Positions 1 through 6,202 are shown, counted from the first letter of the stretch. The stretch is DNA of 12,917 bases from Caryophanales bacterium UBA6259 (GCA_002441135.1 DJVJ01000031.1:1-12917), one strand, 5' to 3'. The notes: a model not told the origin generated them from the letters alone. A program made the numbers and translations.

Positions 1-2
1 TC

Positions 3-90
3 TGGCGGAGAAGGAGGGATTCGAACCCACGGGACGTTGCCGCCCAGACGCTCTCCAAGCGCCCGCCTTCGACCACTCGGCCACTTCTCC
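3..90 (-). tRNA. tRNA-Ser(GGA), reads UCC/UCU
   Basis: An 88-base class II tRNA with a long variable arm, as expected for serine. The acceptor strands GGAGAAG (84-90) and its complement (7-13) pair fully, the discriminator base is G, and CCA is encoded (3-5). The anticodon stem closes the loop TTGGAGA, giving anticodon GGA at 56-54. It starts only 19 bases after tRNA-Ser(CGA), with no room for a promoter, so the two are most likely one transcript. Its anticodon matches the UCC specifier in the serS leader at 6050-6048. Confidence 0.95.
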
Positions 91-109
91 ATTTGCGATA
101 TTTATTATA

Positions 110-202
110 TGGCGGAGAGAGTGGGATTTGAACCCACGGTACGGCTATTTACCGCACAACGGTTTTCGAGACCGCCACCTTAAGCCACTCGGACATCTCT
201 CC
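110..202 (-). tRNA. tRNA-Ser(CGA), reads UCG
   Basis: A 93-base class II tRNA with a long variable arm. Acceptor strands GGAGAGA (196-202) and TCTCTCC pair fully, the discriminator is G (113), and CCA is encoded (110-112). The loop CTCGAAA gives anticodon CGA at 168-166. A good promoter lies just upstream (215-243), and tRNA-Ser(GGA) follows directly. Confidence 0.95.
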
Positions 203-214
203 TGAATGTCAAAC

Positions 215-243
215 ATTGTAACATCTTATTCATAAAAATTCAA
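215..243 (-). promoter_or_regulatory. promoter of the tRNA-Ser(CGA)-tRNA-Ser(GGA) pair
   Basis: TTGAAT (243-238), a 17-base spacer and TACAAT (220-215) resemble a sigma-A promoter. Start of transcription would fall near 208, about 6 bases before the mature tRNA. It sits 24 bases after the uppP stop codon. No terminator is seen between uppP and this promoter, so uppP transcripts may also run into the tRNAs. Confidence 0.55.
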
Positions 244-266
244 TAGGCTTCAATTTCCAATGATGA

Positions 267-1064
267 TTACCACATTCCTAAAAATTGAGTAATGATAATA
301 ATAGTTCCTAATGTCCATACATAATAAGAAAACACTTTTAAAGAACCTTTTTGCAATATATTTAACATCCACTTTACTGCGATATAGCCGGAAATGGCAG
401 CTGCCAATGTTCCAACAATCATCGGAATAATACCAATAGAATTTAGTGCAGCAATTTCTTCACCATTAGTTAATTTTGCTCCTTGTAGGACAACTGCCCC
501 TAAAATTGCGGGTAAAGAAATTAAGAAAGAAAATTTAGCGGCATCCCCTTTTTGTACGCCAGCAAATAAGGCACCTGAAATCGTTAAACCAGACCTTGAA
601 ATTGCAGGGAGAATTGCAGCTCCCTGAAGGGTACCTACCAAAATAGCATCCCTATATCGGATTTGATCGATATTCTTATGTCCTCTTTCCTTCGCGCGAT
701 CAGCAAACCAAAGAATAAAACCCGTCACTAGGAATTCCCACCCAACGGTAATCCCAGTTCTTGATATTTCTTCAAAAAAATCTTCAAAGGCTAGCCCAAT
801 AAAAGCAGTAGGAATTGTGCCAGCAATAATAAGCAAGCTTAATTTACTGAATGGGTTTCGGATTAAATAGATAATTTCCTTCCAAAAAACAATAACAACA
901 GAGACCAATGTACCTAAATGCATCATGGTATCTAAGAATAATCCCGCCTCAGACAAGCCAAAAAGTTTTCTAAATACTAATAAATGCCCTGTAGAGCTTA
1001 TTGGTAAAAACTCTGTTAAACCTTGTACAATACCCAAAATAATTGATTTTAATAATTCTTCCAT
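267..1064 (-). CDS. uppP: undecaprenyl-diphosphatase (UppP/BacA family)
   Basis: This integral membrane enzyme removes a phosphate from undecaprenyl diphosphate, recycling the lipid carrier of peptidoglycan and teichoic acid synthesis; extra activity gives bacitracin resistance. The N-terminal family motif is visible (Q14, E18, then PISSTGH with H27), followed by the second motif with S156, R157, S158 and T161. About seven or eight hydrophobic segments span the 265 residues, the usual length. The longest frame opens with a TTG at 1076, but that codon overlaps the ribosome binding site TTGGAGGAG, so I choose the ATG at 1064. One oddity is PAISRSG in the second motif, where PGxSRSG is usual. 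The gene follows the potassium channel gene by 36 bases on the same strand and is probably cotranscribed with it. Confidence 0.93.
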   Translation of the reverse strand: MEELLKSIILGIVQGLTEFLPISSTGHLLVFRKLFGLSEAGLFLDTMMHLGTLVSVVIVFWKEIIYLIRNPFSKLSLLIIAGTIPTAFIGLAFEDFFEEISRTGITVGWEFLVTGFILWFADRAKERGHKNIDQIRYRDAILVGTLQGAAILPAISRSGLTISGALFAGVQKGDAAKFSFLISLPAILGAVVLQGAKLTNGEEIAALNSIGIIPMIVGTLAAAISGYIAVKWMLNILQKGSLKVFSYYVWTLGTIIIITQFLGMW

Positions 1065-1100
1065 GTTCTCCTCCAAAAGGTTATTTTTATTTACATTTAT

Positions 1101-2465
1101 CTAACCAATAATTAATTTTTCTGATGGATATTTTACTTTTGCTTTTGGAGCTTCCTTTTTAAAGATAAACAATAAGGAAAGTAATCCAATTCGACCAACA
1201 AACATTAAAAAAGTAATAATTAACTTTCCTAAATTTGTTAACTCACTAGTTATCCCCATCGATAATCCTGTAGTACCAAATGCTGATGCTACTTCAAAAA
1301 CAATCTCCATCAGTGTGTGCGTTCCACCCTCCACTGCATCCAGCAAAATAATCGCCGCACTAAGTAAAATTGCAGCAGCAGAGAAAACAACAAAGCTTTT
1401 TAAAATGTCCTCTTCATCTAGACGACGGTTAAAAACTCTTACTTCTTTATTTCCTTTTGAAAAGGTAAACAAGGTTAATACCACCACTGCAAAAGTGGTG
1501 GTGCGAATTCCACCGCCAACACTTGAAGGACTTGCACCAATAATCATTAATACAGCTATAAAAAACAAAGTTTGTGTACTTAGTAAAGAGATATCCATCG
1601 TGGCAAATCCGCCATTTCTGGAGGTTACAGAATTAAATAGTGAATAAAACAATTTTTCATGCCAACTCAGATTGGCAAAATATAAACTGTTTTCCAATAG
1701 AAAAATTCCTAATGCCCCTAATAATATCAAAGTAAAAAACGTTGTGGTAGTTAATTTAGTATACAATGAAAAACGAAAATTCCTTTTATTTTGTTGTGTC
1801 AAAGAGATAATATATTCTCTTACCTCTATTAAAACAGGGAAACCAACTGCACCTAGTATTAGTAATAACATCATTACAACTTGAACAAAGTAATCATTAG
1901 AAAAACGAAATAATGAATCTCCAAAAAGATCAAATCCAGCATTAGTATAGGCAGATAACGAATGCCAAAAACCATAAAAATATGCCTGATGCCAGTAATC
2001 ATAAAATTTTAAAAAATAGGTACCTAGAATAATTCCTCCAAATATTTCAATTAAAATTGCCATTCCTAACACAATTTTCATTAATTTCACTAATCCAGAC
2101 AAACCTGTTTGATTTTGGTCAATCATAATTAATTGTCTTTCTTTCAACCCAATTTTTCTACCCATTAGCAACCAAACAAAAGTTCCTAATGTCATAATTC
2201 CAATACCACCAAATTGTAAAAAAACAGCCAATACAATCTTGCCTGCTACATTAAAGGTATCAGCAACATTTAATACAGATAAACCTGTTACACTAATTGC
2301 ACTAACTGCAGTAAATATTGAATCGATAAATCTTATTTCAACACCACTTTTATGAAAAATGGGCATACTAAAAACGAAGCTTCCTAAGACAGAAGCAATT
2401 AAATAGGAAATAACAATAATTTGAACACTCGTTAATTTAAGCTTCTTCAATCTATCATTAAACAT
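1101..2465 (-). CDS. KtrB/TrkH-type potassium uptake channel subunit
   Basis: A polytopic membrane protein of the TrkH/KtrB family, which conducts K+ (often Na+-coupled) into the cell. Four pore-loop repeats with the filter glycine are visible: SVTGLS, TNAGFD, RNGGFA and FGTTGLS. The intramembrane gating loop GASPSSVGGGIRTTT, between the third pore loop and the fourth, is also present. The family normally works with a cytosolic RCK subunit (KtrA/KtrC/TrkA), which is not in this window. Length (454 residues) is typical. Two starts are possible: ATG 2483 with AAGGA at 10 bases, or ATG 2465 with AGGGAG at 7 bases; I prefer the latter. The gene lies 69 bases after tadA and just before uppP. KtrB and KtrD subtypes cannot be separated by eye, so no symbol is given. 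Confidence 0.88.
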   Translation of the reverse strand: MFNDRLKKLKLTSVQIIVISYLIASVLGSFVFSMPIFHKSGVEIRFIDSIFTAVSAISVTGLSVLNVADTFNVAGKIVLAVFLQFGGIGIMTLGTFVWLLMGRKIGLKERQLIMIDQNQTGLSGLVKLMKIVLGMAILIEIFGGIILGTYFLKFYDYWHQAYFYGFWHSLSAYTNAGFDLFGDSLFRFSNDYFVQVVMMLLLILGAVGFPVLIEVREYIISLTQQNKRNFRFSLYTKLTTTTFFTLILLGALGIFLLENSLYFANLSWHEKLFYSLFNSVTSRNGGFATMDISLLSTQTLFFIAVLMIIGASPSSVGGGIRTTTFAVVVLTLFTFSKGNKEVRVFNRRLDEEDILKSFVVFSAAAILLSAAIILLDAVEGGTHTLMEIVFEVASAFGTTGLSMGITSELTNLGKLIITFLMFVGRIGLLSLLFIFKKEAPKAKVKYPSEKLIIG

Positions 2466-2534
2466 TACGGTACTCCCTAACATAAAAATGATATCCTTCT
2501 ACCCTGATTATTCTAACATAGGAATTGCAAACAA

Positions 2535-3008
2535 TTAACCCTTTTCTCTTTCGACACGCAATTTTCTAAAAAACTGTTTTAATAGCTGGGAGCTTTCCTC
2601 TGCTAAATGACCTGGGACTACCTCTAACTGATGATTGAATCGGTTGTCTTCTAAAAGATTACAAAGTGAACCCGCACATCCTGCCTTTGGATCAGCTGCT
2701 CCATAAACCACTTTATCTAACCTAGCCTGTATAAGTGCTCCAGCACACATTTGACATGGCTCTAATGTTACATAAAGAGTACACCCGTGTAATCGCCATC
2801 CCCCCAATACCTCACTTGCCTCCTGAATAGCTAATATTTCGGCATGAGCGGTTGGATCCTTGTAGGTCTCTCTCAAGTTAAAACCTCTAGCGATAACCTT
2901 ACCATCTTTTACAATAACAGCACCAATTGGTACTTCTCCTAAAGCTTCTGCTTTCTTTGCTTCTTGCATTGCTTCCTTCATAAATATAGTATCTTGCTCA
3001 TTCTCCAT
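2535..3008 (-). CDS. tadA: tRNA-specific adenosine deaminase
   Basis: TadA converts A34 of the tRNA-Arg(ACG) anticodon to inosine; it is a homodimeric zinc enzyme of the cytidine deaminase fold. The zinc and catalytic signature is intact: HAE (H55, E57 counted from the chosen start) and PCxxC within LEPCQMCAGA (C85, C88). At 157 residues it has the usual size. The longest frame opens with GTG at 3017, but the binding site AGGTGA overlaps that codon and is correctly spaced for the ATG at 3008. In Bacillus this gene also sits downstream of serS and its tRNAs and before the SRP RNA gene and dnaX. Here the potassium channel and uppP genes follow it instead. Confidence 0.94.
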   Translation of the reverse strand: MENEQDTIFMKEAMQEAKKAEALGEVPIGAVIVKDGKVIARGFNLRETYKDPTAHAEILAIQEASEVLGGWRLHGCTLYVTLEPCQMCAGALIQARLDKVVYGAADPKAGCAGSLCNLLEDNRFNHQLEVVPGHLAEESSQLLKQFFRKLRVEREKG

Positions 3009-3021
3009 TATTATCACCTAT

Positions 3022-3050
3022 TTCACTATCTTTAATAATTGCCTTATAAT
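3022..3050 (+). promoter_or_regulatory. divergent promoter driving the 3057-3242 RNA
   Basis: TTCACT (3022-3027, four of six consensus bases), a 17-base spacer and a perfect TATAAT (3045-3050). Predicted transcription start is near 3057. No reading frame with a ribosome binding site follows before the terminator at 3204-3242. Confidence 0.45.
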
Positions 3051-3056
3051 TGTCAA
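3028..3056 (-). promoter_or_regulatory. possible tadA promoter
   Basis: A perfect TTGACA (3056-3051) is followed after 17 bases by AAAGAT (3033-3028), a poor -10 box. A start near 3021 would leave a very short leader that still holds the AGGTGA binding site. It overlaps the divergent plus-strand promoter at 3022-3050, so the two may compete. Confidence 0.35.
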
Positions 3057-3085
3057 TTTCTTTTGAACACTTTGTGAACTACTGA

Positions 3086-3098
3086 ACAATAATATTGT
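3086..3098. repeat. 6-1-6 inverted repeat, operator-like
   Basis: ACAATA, one base, TATTGT form a perfect dyad in the tadA/permease intergenic region. It lies just downstream of the predicted start of the plus-strand RNA. It may be a repressor site or simply part of an RNA hairpin; it does not match the Fur, Zur or PerR box consensus sequences I know. Confidence 0.35.
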
Positions 3099-3203
3099 AT
3101 TGTCCTATCAAAAGATTTAATATGAAATCAAGATAAGTGAATGAACTTCACCTATCAAAACCTTCAGACCGCCTTACCTTCACATATACTTACTCCATCC
3201 TTT

Positions 3204-3242
3204 AGGAAAAAGTGTTAGCCCCGCTTTTTCCTTCTTTTTTTT
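3204..3242 (+). terminator. strong intrinsic terminator of the 3057-3242 RNA
   Basis: AGGAAAAAGTG (3204-3214) pairs with CGCTTTTTCCT (3222-3232) over 11 base pairs with one G-U. The loop is TTAGCCC, and TTCTTTTTTTT follows. The U-run is only on the plus strand. No protein gene on that strand lies upstream in the intergenic region, which is why a non-coding transcript is proposed. Confidence 0.75.
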
Positions 3243-3300
3243 CAAATTTTTTTAAAGGTATGTAGGAATTATAAACCATTTTTAGATTCTTTTCTATTTC

Positions 3301-3329
3301 TTGACCTTTCCCTAAAAATGAGCCACAAT
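3301..3329 (+). promoter_or_regulatory. possible proximal promoter of the metal permease
   Basis: TTGACC (3301-3306), 17-base spacer, CACAAT (3324-3329). A start near 3336 gives a leader of about 48 bases. The remaining sequence 3243-3300 is AT-rich with nothing recognisable. Confidence 0.4.
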
Positions 3330-3383
3330 AATAAAAGCAGAGATACATCGTTATTTTGAAATTAATATTAGGGGAGATAAATT

Positions 3384-4097
3384 TTGGAAATCAGTCTATT
3401 TTCGATTCTAATTTTAGGATTTGTTCTTGGGGTCAAGCATGCTATAGAACCCGATCATATAATTGCAGTGTCTACTATCGCTAGTCATAGTAAAAAACTT
3501 TGGCGTTCCTCATTAGCAGGTGTTTTCTGGGGAGTTGGCCATACTTTAACTTTATTTATTGTCAGTATGCTTATAATCGCATTTAAATTCGAAATTCCGG
3601 AAAAATGGGCATTATCCTTTGAATTTTTAGTAGGTATTATGCTTGTTTATCTTGGTTTGACTAGTTTCTTATCCTTTAAAAAGAAAAAAATACATGTTCA
3701 CCATCACGAACATGGTGGATTACAACATAATCATTTTCATGATAAACAAAGCTGCCCTGATCATCAACATCGAGATATATCCTATCTAAAATCCATGTTC
3801 ATTGGCATTATCCATGGATTAGCAGGAAGTGCCGCAATGGTGATCTTAACCATGTCTACCGTTCAAAGCATTGGGCAAGTAGTTTTATATTTACTTGTTT
3901 TTGGTTTAGGTACCTTAACAGGAATGCTTCTATTTACAACGATCATTGGTGCACCATTTGTCTTTACCGCCAATTCAAAAAGCAAGTTAAATCAAGTGCT
4001 AACTCAAGTTGCTGGCGGAATAAGTATCGTGTTTGGTTTTTATTATATGTATAACTTAGGATTTACAGAAGGGCTTTTCCAAATGTGGTTTAAATAA
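3384..4097 (+). CDS. HoxN/UreH-type nickel/cobalt permease
   Basis: A 237-residue membrane protein of the NiCoT/UreH-like group, expected to move Ni2+ or Co2+ across the cytoplasmic membrane. The signature HX4DH is in the first helix (H19, D24, H25), with further helix histidines H53 (GVGHTL) and H144 (IHGLAG). A cytoplasmic-type loop at about 98-132 is very rich in histidine (H104, H106-108, H110, H115, H117, H119, H127, H129), a likely metal-binding segment. About six transmembrane stretches are visible. The start is TTG, supported by AGGGGAG 7 bases upstream (3370-3376). No urease, hydrogenase or cobalamin gene is nearby, so the metal and its use are unknown. The gene is divergent from tadA and convergent with the tRNA genes. 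Confidence 0.82.
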   Translation: MEISLFSILILGFVLGVKHAIEPDHIIAVSTIASHSKKLWRSSLAGVFWGVGHTLTLFIVSMLIIAFKFEIPEKWALSFEFLVGIMLVYLGLTSFLSFKKKKIHVHHHEHGGLQHNHFHDKQSCPDHQHRDISYLKSMFIGIIHGLAGSAAMVILTMSTVQSIGQVVLYLLVFGLGTLTGMLLFTTIIGAPFVFTANSKSKLNQVLTQVAGGISIVFGFYYMYNLGFTEGLFQMWFK

Positions 4098-4126
4098 AAA
4101 AGGTTCTGCATGATGCAGAACCTTTT
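4098..4126 (+). terminator. terminator of the metal permease gene
   Basis: A perfect 13-base-pair stem (4098-4110 with 4114-4126) with loop TGA starts immediately after the TAA stop codon. Its arms begin with AAAA and end with TTTT, so it may work in both directions. Confidence 0.8.
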
Positions 4127-4144
4127 GCTTATACCTTAAAAGGA

Positions 4145-4167
4145 CTTGGCAAAAGCCAAGCTTTTTT
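4145..4167. terminator. second hairpin terminator between permease and tRNA-Arg
   Basis: CTTGGC, loop AAAA, GCCAAG, then CTTTTTT on the plus strand. On the minus strand it ends the tRNA-Arg transcript with a weaker U-run (TCCTTTT). The stem is the same as that of the hairpin at 6208-6225. Confidence 0.65.
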
Positions 4168-4180
4168 AATGTGCTAAAAA

Positions 4181-4257
4181 TGGTGTGCCCGAGAGGATTC
4201 GAACCTCCGACCTGCAGTTTAGGAAACTGTCGCTCTATCCTGCTGAGCTACGGGCAC
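4181..4257 (-). tRNA. tRNA-Arg(CCT), reads AGG
   Basis: A 77-base tRNA with acceptor GTGCCCG (4257-4251) fully paired, discriminator A, and encoded CCA (4183-4181). The loop TTCCTAA gives anticodon CCT at 4223-4221. The first anticodon-stem pair is an A-C mismatch, a position where mismatches are common. A hairpin with a U-run separates it from the upstream tRNA-Ser, and I find no convincing promoter of its own. Confidence 0.95.
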
Positions 4258-4283
4258 AAAAAAGATTGTAATTATTTAAGTAT

Positions 4284-4315
4284 AAAAAAAGACCTAGATA
4301 GCTAATGCTACGGTC
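4284..4315 (-). terminator. possible terminator between tRNA-Ser(TGA) and tRNA-Arg
   Basis: On the minus strand GACC-GTAGC and GCTA-GGTC form an imperfect stem (4315-4291) around ATTA, followed by seven T (4290-4284). Leaky termination here would set the ratio of the two tRNAs. Confidence 0.5.
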
Positions 4316-4325
4316 ATATGTAATA

Positions 4326-4415
<90 letters not shown>

Positions 4416-4438
4416 ATATGCAACTGTCAACGAATTAA

Positions 4439-4468
4439 ATAATAACATATTCTCATCATAATTAGCAA
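4439..4468 (-). promoter_or_regulatory. possible promoter of tRNA-Ser(TGA)
   Basis: TTGCTA (4468-4463), 18-base spacer, TATTAT (4444-4439). It lies between the serS terminator and the tRNA, with a predicted start about 17 bases before the mature 5' end. Confidence 0.4.
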
Positions 4469-4502
4469 GTATCTAAACAAAAAAAATAAAAGGTAAAATT
4501 TG

Positions 4503-4532
4503 GAGACCTGCAATAAAACCGATGCAGGCCTC
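4503..4532 (-). terminator. serS terminator
   Basis: On the minus strand GAGGCCTGCA and TGCAGGTCTC pair over 10 positions with one G-U, around a 10-base loop, 17 bases after the serS stop codon. The U-run is better on the plus strand (4533-4538), so it may be bidirectional. Confidence 0.6.
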
Positions 4533-4549
4533 TTTTTTATTAACCTAAT

Positions 4550-5839
4550 TTATTTATTGGTTTTTTTAGTGATTCTCTCTATTCCACCCATATAGTTTCT
4601 TAATGCCTTAGGAACAATAACACTACCATCCTCTTGCTGGTAATTTTCTAAAATCGCTGCTACAGTTCTTCCAATGGCTAGCCCTGAACCATTTAACGTA
4701 TGAACAAATTCAGGTTTCGCTTTTTTATCACGACGGAAACGGATATTCGCTCTCCTTGCCTGGAAATCTTCAAAATTACTCACAGAGGAAATCTCGCGAT
4801 AAGTATTAAAGCTTGGTAACCAAACCTCAATATCATACTTTTTAGCTGCAGTAAATCCTAAATCGGCTGTACACATATTTAGTACTTGATATGGCAACTC
4901 AAGGAGCTGTAATACCTTCTCTGCATTACCTACTAGCTTTTCGAGTTCGTTATAAGATTCTTCTGGATGAACAAACTTTACTAGCTCCACTTTATTAAAT
5001 TGATGTAAACGAATTAATCCTCTGGTATCACGACCTGCTGAACCTGCTTCAGAACGGAAACAGGCACTAAAAGCGGCATAATATTTAGGAAGATCTTCAT
5101 TATCCAGAATTTGATCTCTATGCATGTTGGTTACAGGAACCTCTGCAGTTGGAATTAAAAAGTAATCGGTATCTTGTAATTTAAAAGCATCTTCTTCAAA
5201 CTTAGGTAATTGTCCAGTTCCTGTCATGCTATCTCGATTTACAATATAAGGAGGTATTATTTCCTCATAACCATGCTCATTTATATGCAAATCTAACATG
5301 AAATTCATTAATGCTCTTTCTAACCTTGCTCCAAGGCCTTTATAGAATACAAAACGAGAGCCCGCAACCTTTGATGCAGTCTCAAAATCTAAAATCCCTA
5401 AGTTTTCCGCTACTTCAAAGTGAGGTTTAGGCTCAAAGCTAAAATTCGTTTTTTCACCCCAAAAACGAATTGGAATATTGTCATCCTCGGTTTCTCCAAT
5501 AGGTACACTCTCATGAGGGATATTAGGAATTCTCAATAATAAATCATAAATTTGCTCATCAAGAACCTTAATTTCTTCATCAAGTACCTTAATTTTATCT
5601 CCAACTTCTCTCATTTCGATAATTAATTGTTCCGCATCTGCTTTTTCCTTTTTTAACTTTGCCACTTCCTGCGAAACAGTGTTTCTTCTATTTTTTAATT
5701 GTTCCGTTTCAAAAATCAAATTTCTTCTTTTCTCATCTAACTCAGTAAATGCATCAATTTCATTAATTTTTTCATTTCGATGCTTTAACGCTTCTTTAAC
5801 CTTTTCTAAGTCATTTCTCAATATTTTAATATCAAGCAT
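4550..5839 (-). CDS. serS: seryl-tRNA synthetase
   Basis: SerRS is a cytosolic homodimeric class II synthetase that charges tRNA-Ser with serine. The N-terminal arm (about residues 28-105) has the charged heptad pattern of the long coiled coil that grips the serine tRNA variable arm. The class II core follows, with motif 1 around 170-197, TAEVPVTN at 231-238, motif 2 with FRSEAGSAG at 261-269 and motif 3 with SGLAIGRT at 385-392. Its 429 residues are the family's usual length. The ATG at 5839 is preceded by AAGGGGG (5853-5847) at 7 bases. A T-box leader controls transcription, so expression should rise when serine tRNA is uncharged. It lies downstream of pdxST but is insulated from it by terminators. 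Confidence 0.97.
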   Translation of the reverse strand: MLDIKILRNDLEKVKEALKHRNEKINEIDAFTELDEKRRNLIFETEQLKNRRNTVSQEVAKLKKEKADAEQLIIEMREVGDKIKVLDEEIKVLDEQIYDLLLRIPNIPHESVPIGETEDDNIPIRFWGEKTNFSFEPKPHFEVAENLGILDFETASKVAGSRFVFYKGLGARLERALMNFMLDLHINEHGYEEIIPPYIVNRDSMTGTGQLPKFEEDAFKLQDTDYFLIPTAEVPVTNMHRDQILDNEDLPKYYAAFSACFRSEAGSAGRDTRGLIRLHQFNKVELVKFVHPEESYNELEKLVGNAEKVLQLLELPYQVLNMCTADLGFTAAKKYDIEVWLPSFNTYREISSVSNFEDFQARRANIRFRRDKKAKPEFVHTLNGSGLAIGRTVAAILENYQQEDGSVIVPKALRNYMGGIERITKKTNK

Positions 5840-5890
5840 TGGTTAACCCCCTTAAAATATTTTCAATTTAATATAGATTTAAAGACAAAT

Positions 5891-5924
5891 AAAAAAAGCA
5901 CTCATCCCCAAAAGGGACGGTGCT
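5891..5924 (-). terminator. regulated terminator of the serS T-box leader
   Basis: On the minus strand AGCAC and GTCCC pair with GGGA and GTGCT around a short T-rich loop, followed by seven T (5897-5891). It is mutually exclusive with the antiterminator formed by the T-box at 5943-5929. Confidence 0.85.
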
Positions 5925-6128
5925 TAGACCGCGATACCACCCTAATTGCCTTATACCATAAATACGATATCAGACCACTTCATTCAATAACGGTTTTTTA
6001 AACCGAGTTTTCCTACTAGCCTATCCTTCAGAAAACTACTCAGAGATGGATTCTTTAGATACAGGGACGGTTTTCACCAACCACCGACTCTCTACATTTT
6101 CCATGTATTCTAAATACTATTTCTCGTC
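5891..6128 (-). promoter_or_regulatory. T-box riboswitch leader of serS (serine)
   Basis: The leader senses uncharged serine tRNA and lets transcription continue into serS. Visible parts in order are the Stem I start GACGAGAAATAGTA (6128-6115), the AGAGAG element (6093-6088), a GGTGGTTGGTG distal-loop region, and the specifier area GAATCCATC with candidate codon UCC (6050-6048). The T-box AGGGTGGTATCGCGG follows (5943-5929), and then the terminator. The T-box differs from the usual ACCGCG by ATCGCG. The UGGU bulge would pair with the tRNA end, with U opposite the G discriminator. The specifier matches tRNA-Ser(GGA) at 3-90. Confidence 0.92.
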
Positions 6129-6162
6129 AACATTTTTAAATATATAGCTATTTGTAATTAAT

Positions 6163-6191
6163 AATTTACACTATTTTAATTTTTTATGCAA
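6163..6191 (-). promoter_or_regulatory. possible serS leader promoter
   Basis: TTGCAT (6191-6186), 17-base spacer, TAAATT (6168-6163). The start would lie near 6155, about 27 bases before the first recognisable T-box Stem I bases. The AT-rich surroundings offer weaker alternatives. Confidence 0.35.
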
Positions 6192-6202
6192 GAAAAGATT
6201 AG

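Larger units (their letters stand above)
3057..3242 (+). ncRNA. candidate small RNA or attenuated leader, about 185 bases
   Basis: This non-coding stretch has its own promoter (3022-3050) and a strong terminator (3204-3242). Helices visible in it are CTTTTGA (3060-3066) with TCAAAAG (3108-3114), an ACAATA/TATTGT hairpin inside that helix (3086-3103), and a 10-base-pair stem with one mismatch at 3132-3156. A pyrimidine-rich linker (3157-3203) rich in CCTT and CTCC follows. AACACTTT at 3066-3073 is complementary to AAAGTGTT at 3209-3216 in the terminator. I match it to no RNA family I know; NiCo, cobalamin, T-box, TPP and preQ1 cores are not visible. It could be a free small RNA or a conditional leader of the permease at 3384. 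Confidence 0.4.

Noticed and set aside
394..1884. Open plus-strand frames opposite uppP and the potassium channel gene (394-627, 1315-1647, 1672-1884)
   Set aside because: They lie wholly antisense to well-recognised genes, have no binding sites and show no protein-family features.
2466..2534. c-di-AMP (ydaO-type) riboswitch before the potassium channel gene
   Set aside because: The gap to tadA is only 69 bases, too short, and no core motif is seen.
3160..3195. Tiny minus-strand frame (GTG start after AAAGGATGGAG, 11 codons)
   Set aside because: Too short to judge, and no promoter or downstream gene arrangement supports a leader peptide.
3057..3383. Known NiCo, cobalamin or other riboswitch upstream of the metal permease
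   Set aside because: None of the conserved core sequences that I know could be found on the plus strand; only an unassigned structured region is present.
4425..4430. Perfect TTGACA on the minus strand just before tRNA-Ser(TGA)
   Set aside because: A matching -10 box would fall inside the tRNA gene, so it cannot be that gene's promoter.
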